Shown: positions 34,848 through 46,896 of the stretch, one piece after another
How positions within the stretch are numbered: position 1 is the stretch's first letter
How the letters are laid out: every line of letters starts with the position of its first letter
Source: Pilatotrama ljubarskyi
Lineage: Eukaryota > Basidiomycota > Agaricomycetes > Polyporales > Polyporaceae
Length of the DNA stretch: 64,000 nt
Assembly (NCBI GenBank): GCA_022385805.1
Contig: MU277749.1
Location: 1-64,000, forward strand
Direction of reading: 5' to 3'
Made by a program: the position numbers and the translations under genes
The notes under the pieces: model-generated
Told to the model about the DNA's origin: nothing
What the model saw: the letters and a program-made list of their open reading frames with translations, nothing else
Database searches by the model: none

Positions 34848-36104
34848 ATGGCGGATGCTCGCTCATTTACCCACTTGTCTGGCACTTTTGTCAAAGTTTC
34901 CGCGCCAGCACCCTACGTCGCTCTCGTAGAACTATCACGGTGAGATATGAACAGGCTCGAGGCAGCAGTGACGTGGTCGTCATATAGATCTCTTACACAA
35001 CTCTGACGGACCCGTTTAGCAATCCAGTCAATGCTTTTCATGAACCGTAAGTCGACGATCAGTCGTACGGGTCCTTCATGACTGATGACGCTCCCTGGAC
35101 AACGTGTCAGATTCTGGGCGGAGCTAGGACAAGTCTTCGACAAGCTCAGCCAGGAGCCGGCAGTACGCGCTGTCGTCCTAGCGTCCGCTCTACCCAAGCT
35201 CTTTTCCGCCGGCATAGACTGTGCGTACATGCGCCGAAGTATATCACAATGAGACTCACGCTGAACGACTCGCATTCGACGTGTTACGTGTCACCAAGTC
35301 TCGGCGCTCTCAGCGTCCACTTCAGGAGGCAGCGACCCGGCTCGCAACGCGCTGCAGCTGCAGAAGAGCATCCTCAGCTTCCAGGCGTCCATCTCGGCCA
35401 TCGAACGCTGCCCGTACCCGGTCATCGTCGCCGCCCATGGCATCGCATATGGACTCTCCGTAGACATCATCTCGGCGTGCGACGTTCGCTACGCAGCATC
35501 GAACGTCGTCTTTGCCATCAAGGTGGGATCGCTCGGCGTCCCACTTCGTCACTTACACCGGTTCTGATGATCGCAATGCGATACGCAGGAAGTGGACGTC
35601 GGACTCGCGGCAGACATCGGAACGCTCGCGCGTCTGCCCAAGATCGCCGGGAACCACAGCTTGGTGCACGAGCTCGCCTACACCGGACGCAACTTCTCCG
35701 CTGCGGAGGCGGAAAAGATGGGCCTCATATCCCGCGTGGTGCAAGGCGGGCGCGACGAGGTCGTCGCGGCGGCCCTCGACGTAGCGAAGCTCATTGCCGA
35801 AAAGTCGCCCATCGCTGTAGTCGGGACGAAGCACTTGCTGCTGCACGCGAGAGACCATCCGTACGTGGCGCACAGGATGGTTCTATGGCCGAGTATGCTA
35901 AGATGGGCGTTTATCGTAGCGTTCGGGAGAACTTGGAATACACGGCAGTTTGGAACAGCGCTATGCTCCAAACTCAGGTACGTTTCTGCCAGAGATTCCT
36001 GGCACCGGTCGCTGACTTGAGACTCGTAGGACCTCGTGGATGCGGTCAAGGCTGCACAGAAGAAGCAGAAGCCGCAGTTCAAGCCTCTAGCTTCGAAATT
36101 GTAA
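34848..36104 (+). CDS. Peroxisomal delta(3,5)-delta(2,4)-dienoyl-CoA isomerase
   Basis: This enoyl-CoA hydratase/isomerase family protein acts in beta-oxidation of unsaturated fatty acids and matches the ECH1/DCI1 type. Spliced sequence begins MADARSFTHLSGTFVKVS, then NPVNAFHEPFWAELGQ, AVVLASALPKLFSAGID (first oxyanion-hole region), VIVAAHGIAYGLSVDII, the acidic active-site segment KEVDVGLAADIGTL, and LAYTGRNFSAAEAEKMGLI. It ends in LASKL, where SKL is a canonical peroxisomal targeting signal. Seven or eight exons are needed. One is 27 nt, carrying NPVNAFHE, and the splice between GID and the next exon gives FSALSASTSGGSDP. The estimated length is about 275 residues, as expected. The promoter must lie largely within the transposon-like element, whose end is 40 bp away. 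Confidence 0.9.
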
Positions 36105-36560
36105 TGCCTGTAGTGGGATGGGTCTCTTGCCCATGTTCCTGTAAAGTAGGTTGGATGGGAGACTTCAGTATCAGGAATCTGGTTTCCCCAGTGACTTCCC
36201 TCATGGCACGAGACTCCAATTATGCGCGTTTTCCAAAGACTCAAGACGTCCGGTCTGGTCATTCTATCGATAGGCCCGCCGCCGGGAGATAGCAGGGCGC
36301 GCGCTCGTCCATACACTCTTGGCGGCTCTTCCCGGGACGCGAGCACATCCCTCTCACGAGAAGCCCGGTGTCGGCCAACCTCGATACTGTGGGAACCTCG
36401 AAGTGGCTTCTCAACACAATGCCGCTTCGAAGCGGGCTATGTTAGCCCCACTTTCCTAGGTTTTATAGACTTGTGGGCCCACGCTCGTATCGCGATAGCG
36501 GCGCACCCCAAACTACATAGCATCGTGCAGGCGTAGAGTTGCTGCGCTGTTCTGATCAAC
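36105..36560. promoter_or_regulatory. Upstream region of nitrite reductase, GATA motifs
   Basis: This 450-bp gap separates the isomerase and nitrite reductase genes. Candidate GATA-factor cores occur as 'tatcgatag' (36265-36273), 'agatag' (about 36288) and 'tatcgcgatag' (about 36489). Nitrogen genes in fungi are commonly activated by AreA/Nit2-type GATA factors, so this arrangement is suggestive only. A TATA-like 'ttttatag' lies at about 36460. Confidence 0.35.
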
Positions 36561-39500
36561 ATGGCGACAGAAGAGAATCAGTACAAGACCATCGTCGTCG
36601 TCGGGCTTGGAATGGTTGGGATCGGTCAGTATTCTTCATATGGTTCAAGATGATTGGAACTTACGCTGCTCTGATACAGCATTTATTGAGAAGCTCTTAG
36701 ACCTAGACACTGGCCACCAATACCGAATCGTGACTTGCAGCGAAGAGAGACATTGTGAGCTCAGTTTCGTTTCGTGTGGTATTTCGCTGACGTCGATCGC
36801 GGGCATAGTGGCATACAATCGAGTCGCTCTCACTGAGTACTTCCAGCACCGGAACGTCGAGAAGCTATACCTTAACCCTGGTACGCCAAATGTGACATCC
36901 ACCTGCGTTCGCTCCACTGATATCGCCTGCTGCGACTATCATAGCGGATTGGTACGCCAAGCAGGATCCAGACCGCTTCGCCTTCCATATCGGCGAAACC
37001 GTAGCATCTCTCGACTGCGATGCCCACCTCGTGGAGACCGACAAGGGTCGCTCAATCACGTACGACTACTGCGTTTTGGCGACTGGTTCGGATGCAGCAC
37101 TCCCAAGCTACGCTGACCTCTCCGTGCCGGGGGCGTTTGTATACCGTAACATCTCTGACATCAACGGGCTGCTCGAGTATGCCGAGAAGGAAGATATGAA
37201 GGACTGTTCGGTACGTACGCCCAAGTGAGCGGAATCCCTAGCCGTTGACGACGGTCACGCAGGCTGTGGTGCTCGGAGGAGGACTCCTCGGCCTCGAAGC
37301 TGCGAAGGCCGTGTACGACCTGCCCACCATCAAGGACGTCACTATTATTCATAGGCAGGCATATCCCCTCTCCCGTCAACTTGACGCGCAGGGGGGCGAG
37401 ATTGTCCTCCGTCGCATCGAAGCGATGGGTGTGACGTTCCTGGGGAGCACGTCCGTGCAGCGAGTTGTCACCAACGACCAGGGTGTGGTTTCCGGCCTCG
37501 AGTTGTCGGACGGTACCCTACTGAACTGCAACATCGTCGTCTTCGCGATCGGCATCACCCCTAGGGACTACCTAGCCCGGAAGGCCGGTCTTGCCTGTGC
37601 TCCTCGGGGTGGTATAGTCGTCAATGACGACCTGCAGACGAGCGCGAAAGATATCTATGCGATCGGGGAGTGCGCGAGTTGGAAGAACAACACGTACGGG
37701 CTCATCGCTCCCGGGATCGAGATGGCCGACATACTCGCGTTCAACTTCACCCAGGCTCAGACCCAAGTAGGGAGCTTCAAGCCACGACAAATGGTAGGTC
37801 TTCAGCTGCCTCGATAGTGTCCAGCATTCACACTTGTACGTGGACCGGTAGAACAATCCGGACTTGTCGACGAAGCTGAAGCTGATGGGCGTCGACGTGC
37901 GTACCTCCACGCTTTCCCAGGCTTCCAATACTTACTATCAGCTGCTTGTTTTCTTGATGCAGGTGGCTTCCTTCGGCGACTACTTTGCAGAGCAGCGTAT
38001 TCAGGTGAAGGTCGCCAAACCTGTCAAGCAGAGTGCCCCTCAAGATCCGGTCCCAAATGAGGATAATAAGCCACACGACGCCTCCACGCCTAAGAAGCGT
38101 CACGGTGCCGCAGCTGCCGCAGACGGACCAGTGGAAGCTCTCACCTATCGCGATCCCTTTGGAGGAGTCTATAAGAAGTATAGCATAAGCCCTAGTTCCT
38201 GGTGATTGGTGCCCTCGGCTGACCCGCTGCGCGTGCCAGATACATCTTCAGCGCCGATGGAAAGTATCTCCTGGGCGGCATGATGGTGGGAGACACGTCC
38301 GACTACGTTAAGCTAGTCGCGTTGGTGAAGAAGAAGGTCGGTCGGAGTACACAGTATCCGTGGGCAGGTGTAACCTTCCCTGGCGTCACACAGAAAGCCT
38401 TGGACGTGCCGCCATCCCAATTCATTCTCGGGTCCCGCTCCGGTCAAGATGATTCTGGTGGGGATCTGGACGAGGACGCACAGATCTGCAGCTGTCATGT
38501 ACGAGGCGATCTATTGTCTACATAGGCTGGGTTGCTGACCAGCATGCCTGCAGAACGTGTCGAAAGGCCGTATTGTTCAGTGTATCAGGGACGGCGCACA
38601 GAGCGTAGCAGACGTGAAGAGCAAGACTAAGGCCGGGTCTGGTTGCGGTGGATGTCAGTACTCCTCCTCCCTTCCGACAATAACTCTCGCTGACATCTGG
38701 GCGTTTCGCAGGTGTGCCGCTGATGACGAACATCGTGAAGGTATGTCGCGGCGCTAGATCGGCTGTGTAGCGGAGATTGTGCTCACGATGTTGTTCTCGC
38801 AGGCGGAGCTGAAGAAAGCAGGTATAGCCGTCAGCAATCACCTCTGCCCTCACTTCGCGATGTCCCGGGCGGATCTGTTCAATGTGGTCAAGTAAGGCAC
38901 ACAGTTGTGGCCCAGCAGTAGAAAGCTCACAACCTATTCAGGATAAAGAAGCTGAAGAGTATGACGGCCATCATGGAGGCTGCGGGCACAAACCCCCGCG
39001 CCTTAGGCTGCGAGATCTGCAAGCCTGCCGTCGGCAGTATATTGTCCTCCTTATGGAACGAACACATCATGGACCCTGCACACCATTCGTGAGCATCGCG
39101 AGCTGCATGTTCGGCTCACTCTTAATGCAACCCTCAACTTACAGCAATCAGGATACGAACGATCGGTAAGTACAACTGAATGGCTCGAGTATCGGGCGGA
39201 ATAGACTCGTTCGCGTTGTCACAGGTTCCTGGCGAACATACAGCGCAACGGTGAGTTGCCTTCGGAATTCCATATCGGGTCTCCTCTCACAGATCCTCTC
39301 TCCAGGGACCTTCTCCGTCGTGCCACGTGTCCCTGGAGGCGAGGTGCGGAAATCGTGCCTCGGGACCGAACGGTTCGCTGAACTTATGACCAAACGTCAG
39401 ATTACCCCAGACAAGCTGGTTGTGCTGGGTCAGGTTGCAAAAAAATGTACATCTCAAGCAACTCGCGCGACGTGTACTGTCATTGACTACTCGCAGATGG

Positions 39501-41324
39501 GTTGTATACCAAGATCACCGGTGGTCAGCGGGTGGATCTCTTCGGCGCCGAGAAAGCGGACCTGCCGTCCATCTGGAAAGAGCTAGTCGACGCCGGCTTC
39601 GAAAGCGGCCATGCGTACGGTAGGCCATAGTCCTGCTAGAGGGTCATGTCGACCTCTTTCTCTGATTATTGACTTCAACAGGCAAGGCGCTGAGAACCGT
39701 CAAGTCTTGCGTCGGGACGTCATGGTGCCGATACGGTATCGGCGACTCCGTCGGCAGTAAGTGGCATGCCATAGTACGATCAACCTTCCTTCCGCTCATG
39801 AGTACGACTCTGGCGTAGTGGCTATCCGACTCGAGGAACGGTACAAGGGCATTCGCTCGCCTCACAAATTCAAGGGCGGCGTCAGCGGTTGTGTCCGTGA
39901 ATGCGCAGAAGCTCAGGGCAAGGACTTCGGTCTCATCGCTACGGACAAGGGCTGGAACAGTAAGCACAACTGCGAACAGACTCCAAACATTCCGCTGATT
40001 CGCTACGTCCTGGCAGTCTTCGTCTGCGGAAACGGTGGTGAGATCTACTCACAGCTTACCTCCAGTTCGCACATTCAGATAGGCCACAGGTGCGACTCCA
40101 AGACACGCAACCCTATTGGCAGCAGACGTACCACCGTCCCGCGTGCTCCGCATAATGGATCGGTTTATCATGTACTACATCAGCACCGCCGATAAACTCA
40201 TGCGTACGGCACGCTGGCTGGAGGCAATGGACGGTGGCATAGAGGTATGTTGACATGTACTACTAGTAGCGAGACATACGTGAAAGCTGATGTTTGATGC
40301 TAGAAACTTCGTCGCGTTATCCTGGATGACGAACTCGGCATCTGCGCAGATCTGGAGCGTGACATGGACGAACTTGTGGGGACTTATTATGACGAATGGA
40401 AAGCGGTCGTGAACGATCAAGAGCGCCAACGCAAGTTCCGACAGTTCGTCAACACAGTGGGTCTTATTCGAGTTGCATCCGACTAGGGCTCAGCCAGCAG
40501 TGCCTCCTCGTCAGGATCAACGCGTGCCTCAGGCAGAGAATATTGTCGAGAGAGGGCAGAGTCGGCCGGCAGACTGGAGCAAGCATACCGACGCGCTGAT
40601 TCTTCGCGAGACCGACATCTCCATCCCCAAGACTCAGTGGACGTGGAGAAAGGTAGCGACCATCCACGACCTTTCGCCTACCGAAAGCGGCACAACGTAG
40701 GCGGATCCTCACCTTTTGCCTCTCGTCGCGACTCACTCAGCGCGCAGGTCAGCTGCTGTGAGATTCGGAGACAGTCAGATCGCCATCTTCCACGTGCCTG
40801 GTCGAGGGTACTTCGCAACGCAGCAAGTCAGTGCTTTCTATCACTTTGCATCGACGATGGCAGCTGAATCGTCTCTGGAGATGTGTCCCCACAGGCGGGC
40901 ATTTGTGCTGGATCATGGCATTGTGGGCGATGATCCGAAGAGTGGATCACTATATGTCTCTTGTTCGGTGCTCGCTTTTGCAATCTCGTGTTCTATACTC
41001 ATCGGCAACCTGTTTGCAGGTCCGATGCACAAGAGGAACTTTGACCTGACCTCTGGCGAGTGTTTGAATGACGAGTCTTACGGCGTCATACCTTTTCAAG
41101 TCAAGGCCGACGGCGAAGACCTCTTGCTTCTTCTCCCGGAGGAAGGCGATCTGGATGCGGTCATTGGAACCTCCAGATGGATGGTTCGCCAAGCGGAGGC
41201 GGAAGTGAGGGGAAGGACGGCAGACGCCTCTGTAGAGATCGTCAGTCCTCCCGAAGCTTCGATCGGTCAAGAAACCACGGTCTGGAACGGATCGTCATGC
41301 AGCGGGCCCGATCTTGACTGGTAA
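36561..41324 (+). CDS. Assimilatory nitrite reductase [NAD(P)H]
   Basis: This siroheme/FAD enzyme reduces nitrite to ammonium with six electrons from NAD(P)H. Domains in order are an N-terminal FAD fold ([12 protein letters not shown]), an NAD(P)-binding fold ([19 protein letters not shown]), and [19 protein letters not shown]. Next come a BFD-type [2Fe-2S] domain with CSCH then GSGCGGC, and ferredoxin-like half domains with [20 protein letters not shown]. The siroheme-4Fe4S ligands are CVGTSWC and GCVREC (C-x5-C and C-x3-C). A C-terminal Rieske domain carries CPHRR and CPMHKR. Twenty or so introns are needed and several exons are 21-29 nt. The estimated length is about 1,150 residues, normal for fungal enzymes. 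The start is ATG at 36561 and the stop TAA at 41322-41324. No nitrate reductase or nitrate transporter lies in the window. Confidence 0.92.
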
Positions 41325-41466
41325 ACGGAAGGGTATATTACGGACATTTAGACTAGCTAGAGGTGATACCGGGAGCCCATACTCCAGAAACTGTGATGTA
41401 TATAGTACAACTTCGCGATAGGGATGAATAAGTAATGTGGGAATGTGGTCTTGCTCGATCACGATC

Positions 41467-44400
41467 TCATGGCGAATCCTCGATGAAGATGCGGTCCACG
41501 TCTTTCCACTTCGCGTCAATGCCGGATTGCTTCGCTGTCGTGACCTTCTCCCGCTCCAGCCAGTACTCCACTTGATCCTCAACCATGCGGGGCATCCAGA
41601 CCCGTTCCCTCGTGTCCGGTTCGGTCGTAGGCGAGAACCAGCGCGGTTTGTGAGGGGGCGCGCGGCCCTCTTCCCGAGCTCGTCTAGTGGCACGCTGGAA
41701 CTCTTCCTGCTTGTTCTTGAGTTCATTTGCCCGCTCGTACTTGCCCAGCTCGAAAGCCCGCTGGTCAGGACGCAGCCGGCAGTCGGTCGGGCACAGATAC
41801 GGCTTGAGCGTGTCTTCAGGGCAGTCGTTGAGGGTGATCGCAAACGGAGTGAGGTTGAAAGGCGCAGGAGGTTTGACAGAGTTTCGCCAGAGGAGGATGT
41901 ACTCATTTGACGTCGTCGGTGAACTCGGGCCCCCCATCGCAACGTCTGGGTGCAACTGGCCTATGCCTGTGCCGACCTGGCGAGCCACAAGCTGACTGTT
42001 CCAGCGGCCAGCGATCTCATAGGTGATGTTCCCTTGCGCATCCTGCACGTATCCGGAGATCTCGTACGCATCCTTGCCACGCCAGCCGCGGGGCTTGAAC
42101 GTGAGAATGCACTGATCGCCCGTACGATGGTTCGTGATCTGCAAGATGCGGGTAAGAGCATGAACTGCAGCGCGACGCAGGACGACTTACAATCATGTCT
42201 CCGTAGTGATCAATGGTAGGCGATCCGAGAATGAATCCGGAGATATTCGTTGTAACCTTCTTCCAGCTGTAGTGCTCCACGACACGTCCCTGGGCAAGCG
42301 GACCCTTGGCCTTAGGGTAGTGGGGCGCCCGCTCTTCCGGCAGGAGCAAGTCGGCGTGGGCGACACCCGTGGGGCGAATCTCGAAGGACTTGCCCATGAA
42401 TTTGTTCTGGGCATCGACCTCGCCGTAGTAGCGCCAGTGAGGGGACTCGGCCCAGCAAGCAGAGATGGGAGGGTGGTGGCTGACTTGCTCTGACACATAG
42501 CGATATTCCTTATCGAACCTCACGTACTCGAAGGTCTCGCTCTGTCGGACGTTGAGCAACTGTACAGATAGCGATGAATAAGATACGTACAAGCATCGGG
42601 TTGAAAGGCTTCGCGATACGGCCGATGGTGGAAGAGTAGTTTGACATGGCAAAAGCGGCGACGAAGGCAATACGCCGATGAGGGTCGTTTTCAGCGTACG
42701 CGGCATCCACTGCAGCATGATCGCCGTCAGTGATACTCAAGTAAAAGGGAAAGCATACACTCACGGCACTCGGAGAACTCCATGTCTTCCGCCTGCAGGT
42801 TTCGTCAGCAACAATCTCTGCCTCGATTATGGCATCACGCACCATGCGCTGCAACATGCTCGTCGGCTCATTGAAGAACACAGGGAAGGAGATCTTCGTC
42901 AAATCCTTCCCGATGCTGTTCTTCAACACCGCCCATAAGCTCATCGGCGGCCTATCGTCGCTCGTGATCGCCAATCGGTCGCGCAGCTTAAGGTAACCCT
43001 TGTAGATCTCCCTGCTGATGTAAAACTCCGTCCCGCCAGGGTGGATGAGCGACTGCGTGATGACGAGGTTCGGCAGAGTGTTGGACTCGATCGCGTCGAA
43101 GAACTCGTCTTCCTCGTCCGTCAGCGCCTCGTCGTCATCGCTAGCAGAGATAGGGCCGGGGCTCTTGATCAACGACATCGGGCGTATCCCGCCCGAGTGC
43201 GACGGGGACGGGATAGCAGGGCGCGTGATCGTGCCAGGAGTCGACACCTCGGCAGGAGAGCGCTGTGCTTCGGCTTCAGTAGCAGCAGCTACTGCTGCGA
43301 TATGCGCTGTGACGCTCTCAGCCGTCGGGATGGTAGGCGACCCGACGATTTGTGACGTGCGTCGACGAACGGTCTCGCTGCCACCAGCACTCACGCTCGG
43401 AGCCCGACTCCTGCGGCGGAAGCGGCTACGCAGCTCTTGCTCCAGCCTGTCGCCCTCCCTGACGACCGCCTGCAGACTCTCCTCCCAGATGTTCTGGCGT
43501 TCCCGCTCGCGCTCGAGCTTCGCCTTGTACCACTCCTCGCGATCCTTGACCATATGGACGTACTCGGTGAGCATGCCAGAGACCGAGTTGAACGTCTCCT
43601 CGATCGCCTTGGTGAGTTCCGCGGTGCGCGGGGAGCCCGGGACCTGTTGCGGAAGGCTGGACAGCAGCTGCGAGGTGAGGTCGACCTGGGCGAGGAGGGT
43701 ATTGCCTTGGAGCTCGAACGCGTTCGCGTGAGGCGGCACCTGCTGGGTCGAGTCCGCGTCCGAGCTATCCTCGTTATCGTCCTCATGTTCCAGAGTAGCA
43801 TCGCCCGGCTCCTTGCGATCGCTCATCTCCCCCGCATCGTCGCCATCGCCTGCCGCAGAGCTCGCAGCAGAGTGCAAGCCGCTGGCCGGTGCGCGCTCCT
43901 TCTTTCTCTGGTAGTGCGATGCGGCGCCGACCGAGGACGAAGGTCGCAAGCTTGTCGCGTCGCTCTCACCGCTCCTCCGCTCGCCTTGCCCTACCTCACG
44001 TTTTGCGAGTTCGATGGCTCTCTGGATGGCGGTGATCCAGCGCGTGGCCTCGACGGGGTGATTCGCCTTGAGGTACCACTTCTGGACGGACGAATGGCCA
44101 CGAGAGGGGGTCGAATGTACCTCAAAGCGCAGGCCCGAAGCGCTGTTGGGGACGGTGAGCACAGCAGTCTTCATGGCGATAGAGCCGCGGGAGGCAACAG
44201 TCTCGTCATCTTGATGTCTGTAGTCTGAACGCCAGGGAGAGTCAAAAGCAAGTAGACGAAGCGGAGGATAGTCTTACAAGACAGAACGCCATTGTGCAAG
44301 ACGAACCAGCGAGTGTTGTAGCCCTTCGCAACATTGGTGTACTTATTGAGGTAACCCCTGAGCTCCGGGGGATCCGCAGTCGGCTCAGAGATCAGGGAAT

Positions 44401-45340
44401 TGTCCTGGTTCGTGACTAGGGGGTACTTCAGCAAATAGCGGACAGAGAGACAGGCTGGAGCGCCTTACACTGCCGCAAGAAGGCGCGCACCCGGTCGTCC
44501 TTGCCTGCGCTGTCGTACACCGCGCGGCCCCTGCGATCGCGCACGAAGATGTCGGCTCCGGCCCGCACCGCGAGCTCAATCAGGCGTAAGTCTTTGCGGC
44601 GCGCAGCCTCGTGCAGAAGCGTCCGGCCTGAGGCGTCATCAAGATAAGACAGATCGACGAGCTTGATTCGTGGCGAGGAGAGCAGCTTTACTAGTGCCTC
44701 GGGTGGCGGCGCGGAGGGTGGCGAGAGAATGTAAGTCCGGAGGAGGGACCGGTAAGAGGCGGTCAGGAATGCTCTAGAGTCTGGAGTATCAACGCGGAGA
44801 GTGAGCCCCGGGGCCATGACGACGGAGAGACGCTAGAAACTTACCGCGAATGGCACGGATGGTCTCCTTCCCTCTGGCCACCTCTAAGGCGGTCTTGCCG
44901 TTGGCGTCGCGCAAGCTATCGTCGATTCCGTCTTGATCGAGCAGCAGATTGACTACATCTGTGCGCGACAAGGAGGCCGCGAGGTGAAGCGCGGTCGTCC
45001 CAGAGCCGGGGGGATACACAGCATTCGGGGAGATTGATCGATGGGATAGTAGGAGGGAGATGGTGTCGCCTGACCCACAAATGAGAACCAGAACATGACG
45101 GTTGTCGTTGCCCAGAACTCACAAGAAGCGCAACGGATGGCGAGATGGAGCGCTGCTGCGCCTAAATCCACGTCACTTTCCGAGGAGGTCCGTCTGTCCT
45201 TCGTGATGTCCGTCAAGAAGGGATGGATACGGGCGGGGTCCCCTGATGATTTCGTCACGCCAAAGCCTTGGATCAGTAACGAGACACTCACCGCTTCGTA
45301 GCGCGGACAGGAGTCTGACTTGATACAAGGAATCCAGCAT
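41467..45340 (-). CDS. Oxysterol-binding protein with ankyrin and PH domains (OSH1-like)
   Basis: This is a lipid-transfer protein of the Osh1/Osh2 class, acting at membrane contact sites. The N-terminus has ankyrin repeats (GTTALHLAASLSRTDVVNLL; GRTLLHEAARRKDLRLIELA). A PH domain follows (ELRGYLNKYTNVAKGYNTRW, then HQDDETVASRGSIAMK after an intron). Next are a long linker with a coiled-coil-like EREWYKAKLERERER-type region and an acidic stretch including DDDEALTDEEDEFFDA. The lipid-binding domain carries the family signature EQVSHHPP, then WRYYGEVDAQNKFMGKS. It ends RIFIEDSP with the stop at 41467-41469. The linker aspartate/phenylalanine run EFFDA resembles a FFAT motif for VAP binding (inference). 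The start is placed at the ATG at 45340, giving MLDSLYQVRLLSALRSGDPA. The total is well over 1,000 residues. It is convergent with nitrite reductase, with only about 140 bp between them. Confidence 0.9.
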
Positions 45341-46452
45341 TCCACCACCTAGTGTAGACAAAAAGTCAATACCTGTAGTCTATATTTCCGGCGTCCAGCT
45401 GAGCTAGAAATGGGATTTTTCTTATAAAGGACGGCATGGGCAAGTCAGGAATCACCCTCAACAGGGAGTGTCGGTATCGACTCGACATACAAATGTTTGA
45501 GGTTTCGCGTTCGGGGACCCGAACGAGTGATGGCTGGGATAGCGGGCACTATGTCCAACTCCGGCAGCAGGGAACCAATAGGTGTGAACGATTCCTATGG
45601 GCTAGAATGGGCGTCCCTGCTGCGCGTGGAAAATCCACATGCAGTACTTATTCCCCCATGAGTTTTCTTCCACACCCGTTCATCCCACCTGCACAGAGCC
45701 TCCGTGCGGGCCCGCGTGTACGTGGGACGACGGAGGTACGTGGACATTGCTTCAGACTGCCCCAGCCATGACATCAGCTGCTCCTCGACCAGACGTTCGA
45801 GACAGTCACGATACCAGCAGCCGACATCGCTCTGCTCCGAGGAGCTCCTCTTACGGGGAGGATACATCACGGCACGCGAATAAGAGAAGGGGGAGAATGG
45901 ACAATCCCTGCACGCGGCGGGCGATACCCCTCCCTGGATCCTGCATGACCCATAGCGGCGGCGGCATGAACACTTTGACCATCATTTTGATAATTCATGC
46001 CTCTGCAAGGCACAAATGCCCATGTTTCATGAACAGACGGCAGGGCGGATTTGGCGCTCCGCTCAGCCGCATGTGCAATGTGGAAAGGTTCATGCCCTCG
46101 CGCTCCGACGTTCGCATAGCATCTTGGAGCACCGTGCAGATAAGCAGGGGACGAGTGGAAGCGCTCTTCCCAGAAGCGGGAGGTTGAGCTTGAGTAACTC
46201 CCCGAACGTCGGTTGTGCTGTACCGACATCCAATACTTCCCATCCGAGGCCCCGCGTCGACCCGCTTCCTCACAAGGAGATTCCTCACCCATGCCATACT
46301 CTCAATGTGTTCAAGCGGTGGTACAAGCCTTCAGAGGCCAAGGTTACAGATGCTCACCTCCGGAAACACTTGGCGGCAAAGCGGACACCGCCGGTTTTGG
46401 CTCAGAGGTTGCCATCGTAGACCAATACTAAGTTCAAGATGAGGCCCAAGTC
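45341..46452. other. Intergenic, upstream of OSH1-like gene
   Basis: The first part is the promoter side of the minus-strand lipid-transfer gene. No full gene was recognised. A minus-strand fragment near 46380-46440 reads like the end of a RING finger (see findings) but could not be extended. Confidence 0.45.
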
Positions 46453-46814
46453 ATGAATCAGAACCGCAGAAACCAGCCACAGCCTTGCCAGAATGAAGCC
46501 AGAGACGAGCGCGAGGGTAGCAGAGGGAACAGGGAAAGCCACAGCACCACGCTTCCCTATCCGACTCCAAGCGCGCCGTAAGTGGGAGCTGAGATCAGCT
46601 GTGTTGAGACTCCGCTGTGCGGAGCAGCGATGGCGGTCCCTCGCGCCTCTCTAGTGTTCAGACTCCGCGTATCTCCGACTACATCCACTCAGTAGAGTGC
46701 GAGCACAGTATCCCGAGCCTAGACGACTCCCGCGACACTCTTCCCATGCGCTCGAGCTCATTTCTCGAAGAACTCCATGCTTATCAAATGAATCTCTCCT
46801 CGGAAGTTGCATAG
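46453..46814 (+). CDS. Possible small hypothetical protein, two exons
   Basis: An ATG at 46453 opens a frame beginning MNQNRRNQPQPCQNEARDER. If an intron from the GT at 46579 to the AG just before 46628 is removed, it continues as PDGGPSRLSSVQTPRISDYI and runs to a TAG at 46814. The product would be about 100 residues, polar and charged, with no signal peptide or membrane segment, and with protein-like composition in its second half. No family is recognised. The opposite strand of exon 1 is also open and hydrophobic, as expected for an antisense shadow. It may be chance or a remnant. Confidence 0.25.
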
Positions 46815-46875
46815 AAGTCCGCTGAGCAGCTCATAATCTCGTCCGCAGCGGTTCCGAGCTACTTGCCAACACCGC

Positions 46876-46896
46876 GGCCACCTGCTTTAGGTGGCC
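46876..46896. repeat. Short hairpin, 8-bp stem
   Basis: 'ggccacct' and 'aggtggcc' are perfect inverted copies separated by 'gcttt'. They lie about 60 bp after the possible small gene. No function can be assigned. Confidence 0.5.

Noticed and set aside
35078..36292. 404-codon plus frame across the isomerase gene
   Set aside because: It runs through introns and off-frame exons; the spliced isomerase explains the sequence completely.
43437..44228. 263-codon plus frame opposite the oxysterol-binding protein
   Set aside because: Antisense shadow of a long, conserved exon on the minus strand.
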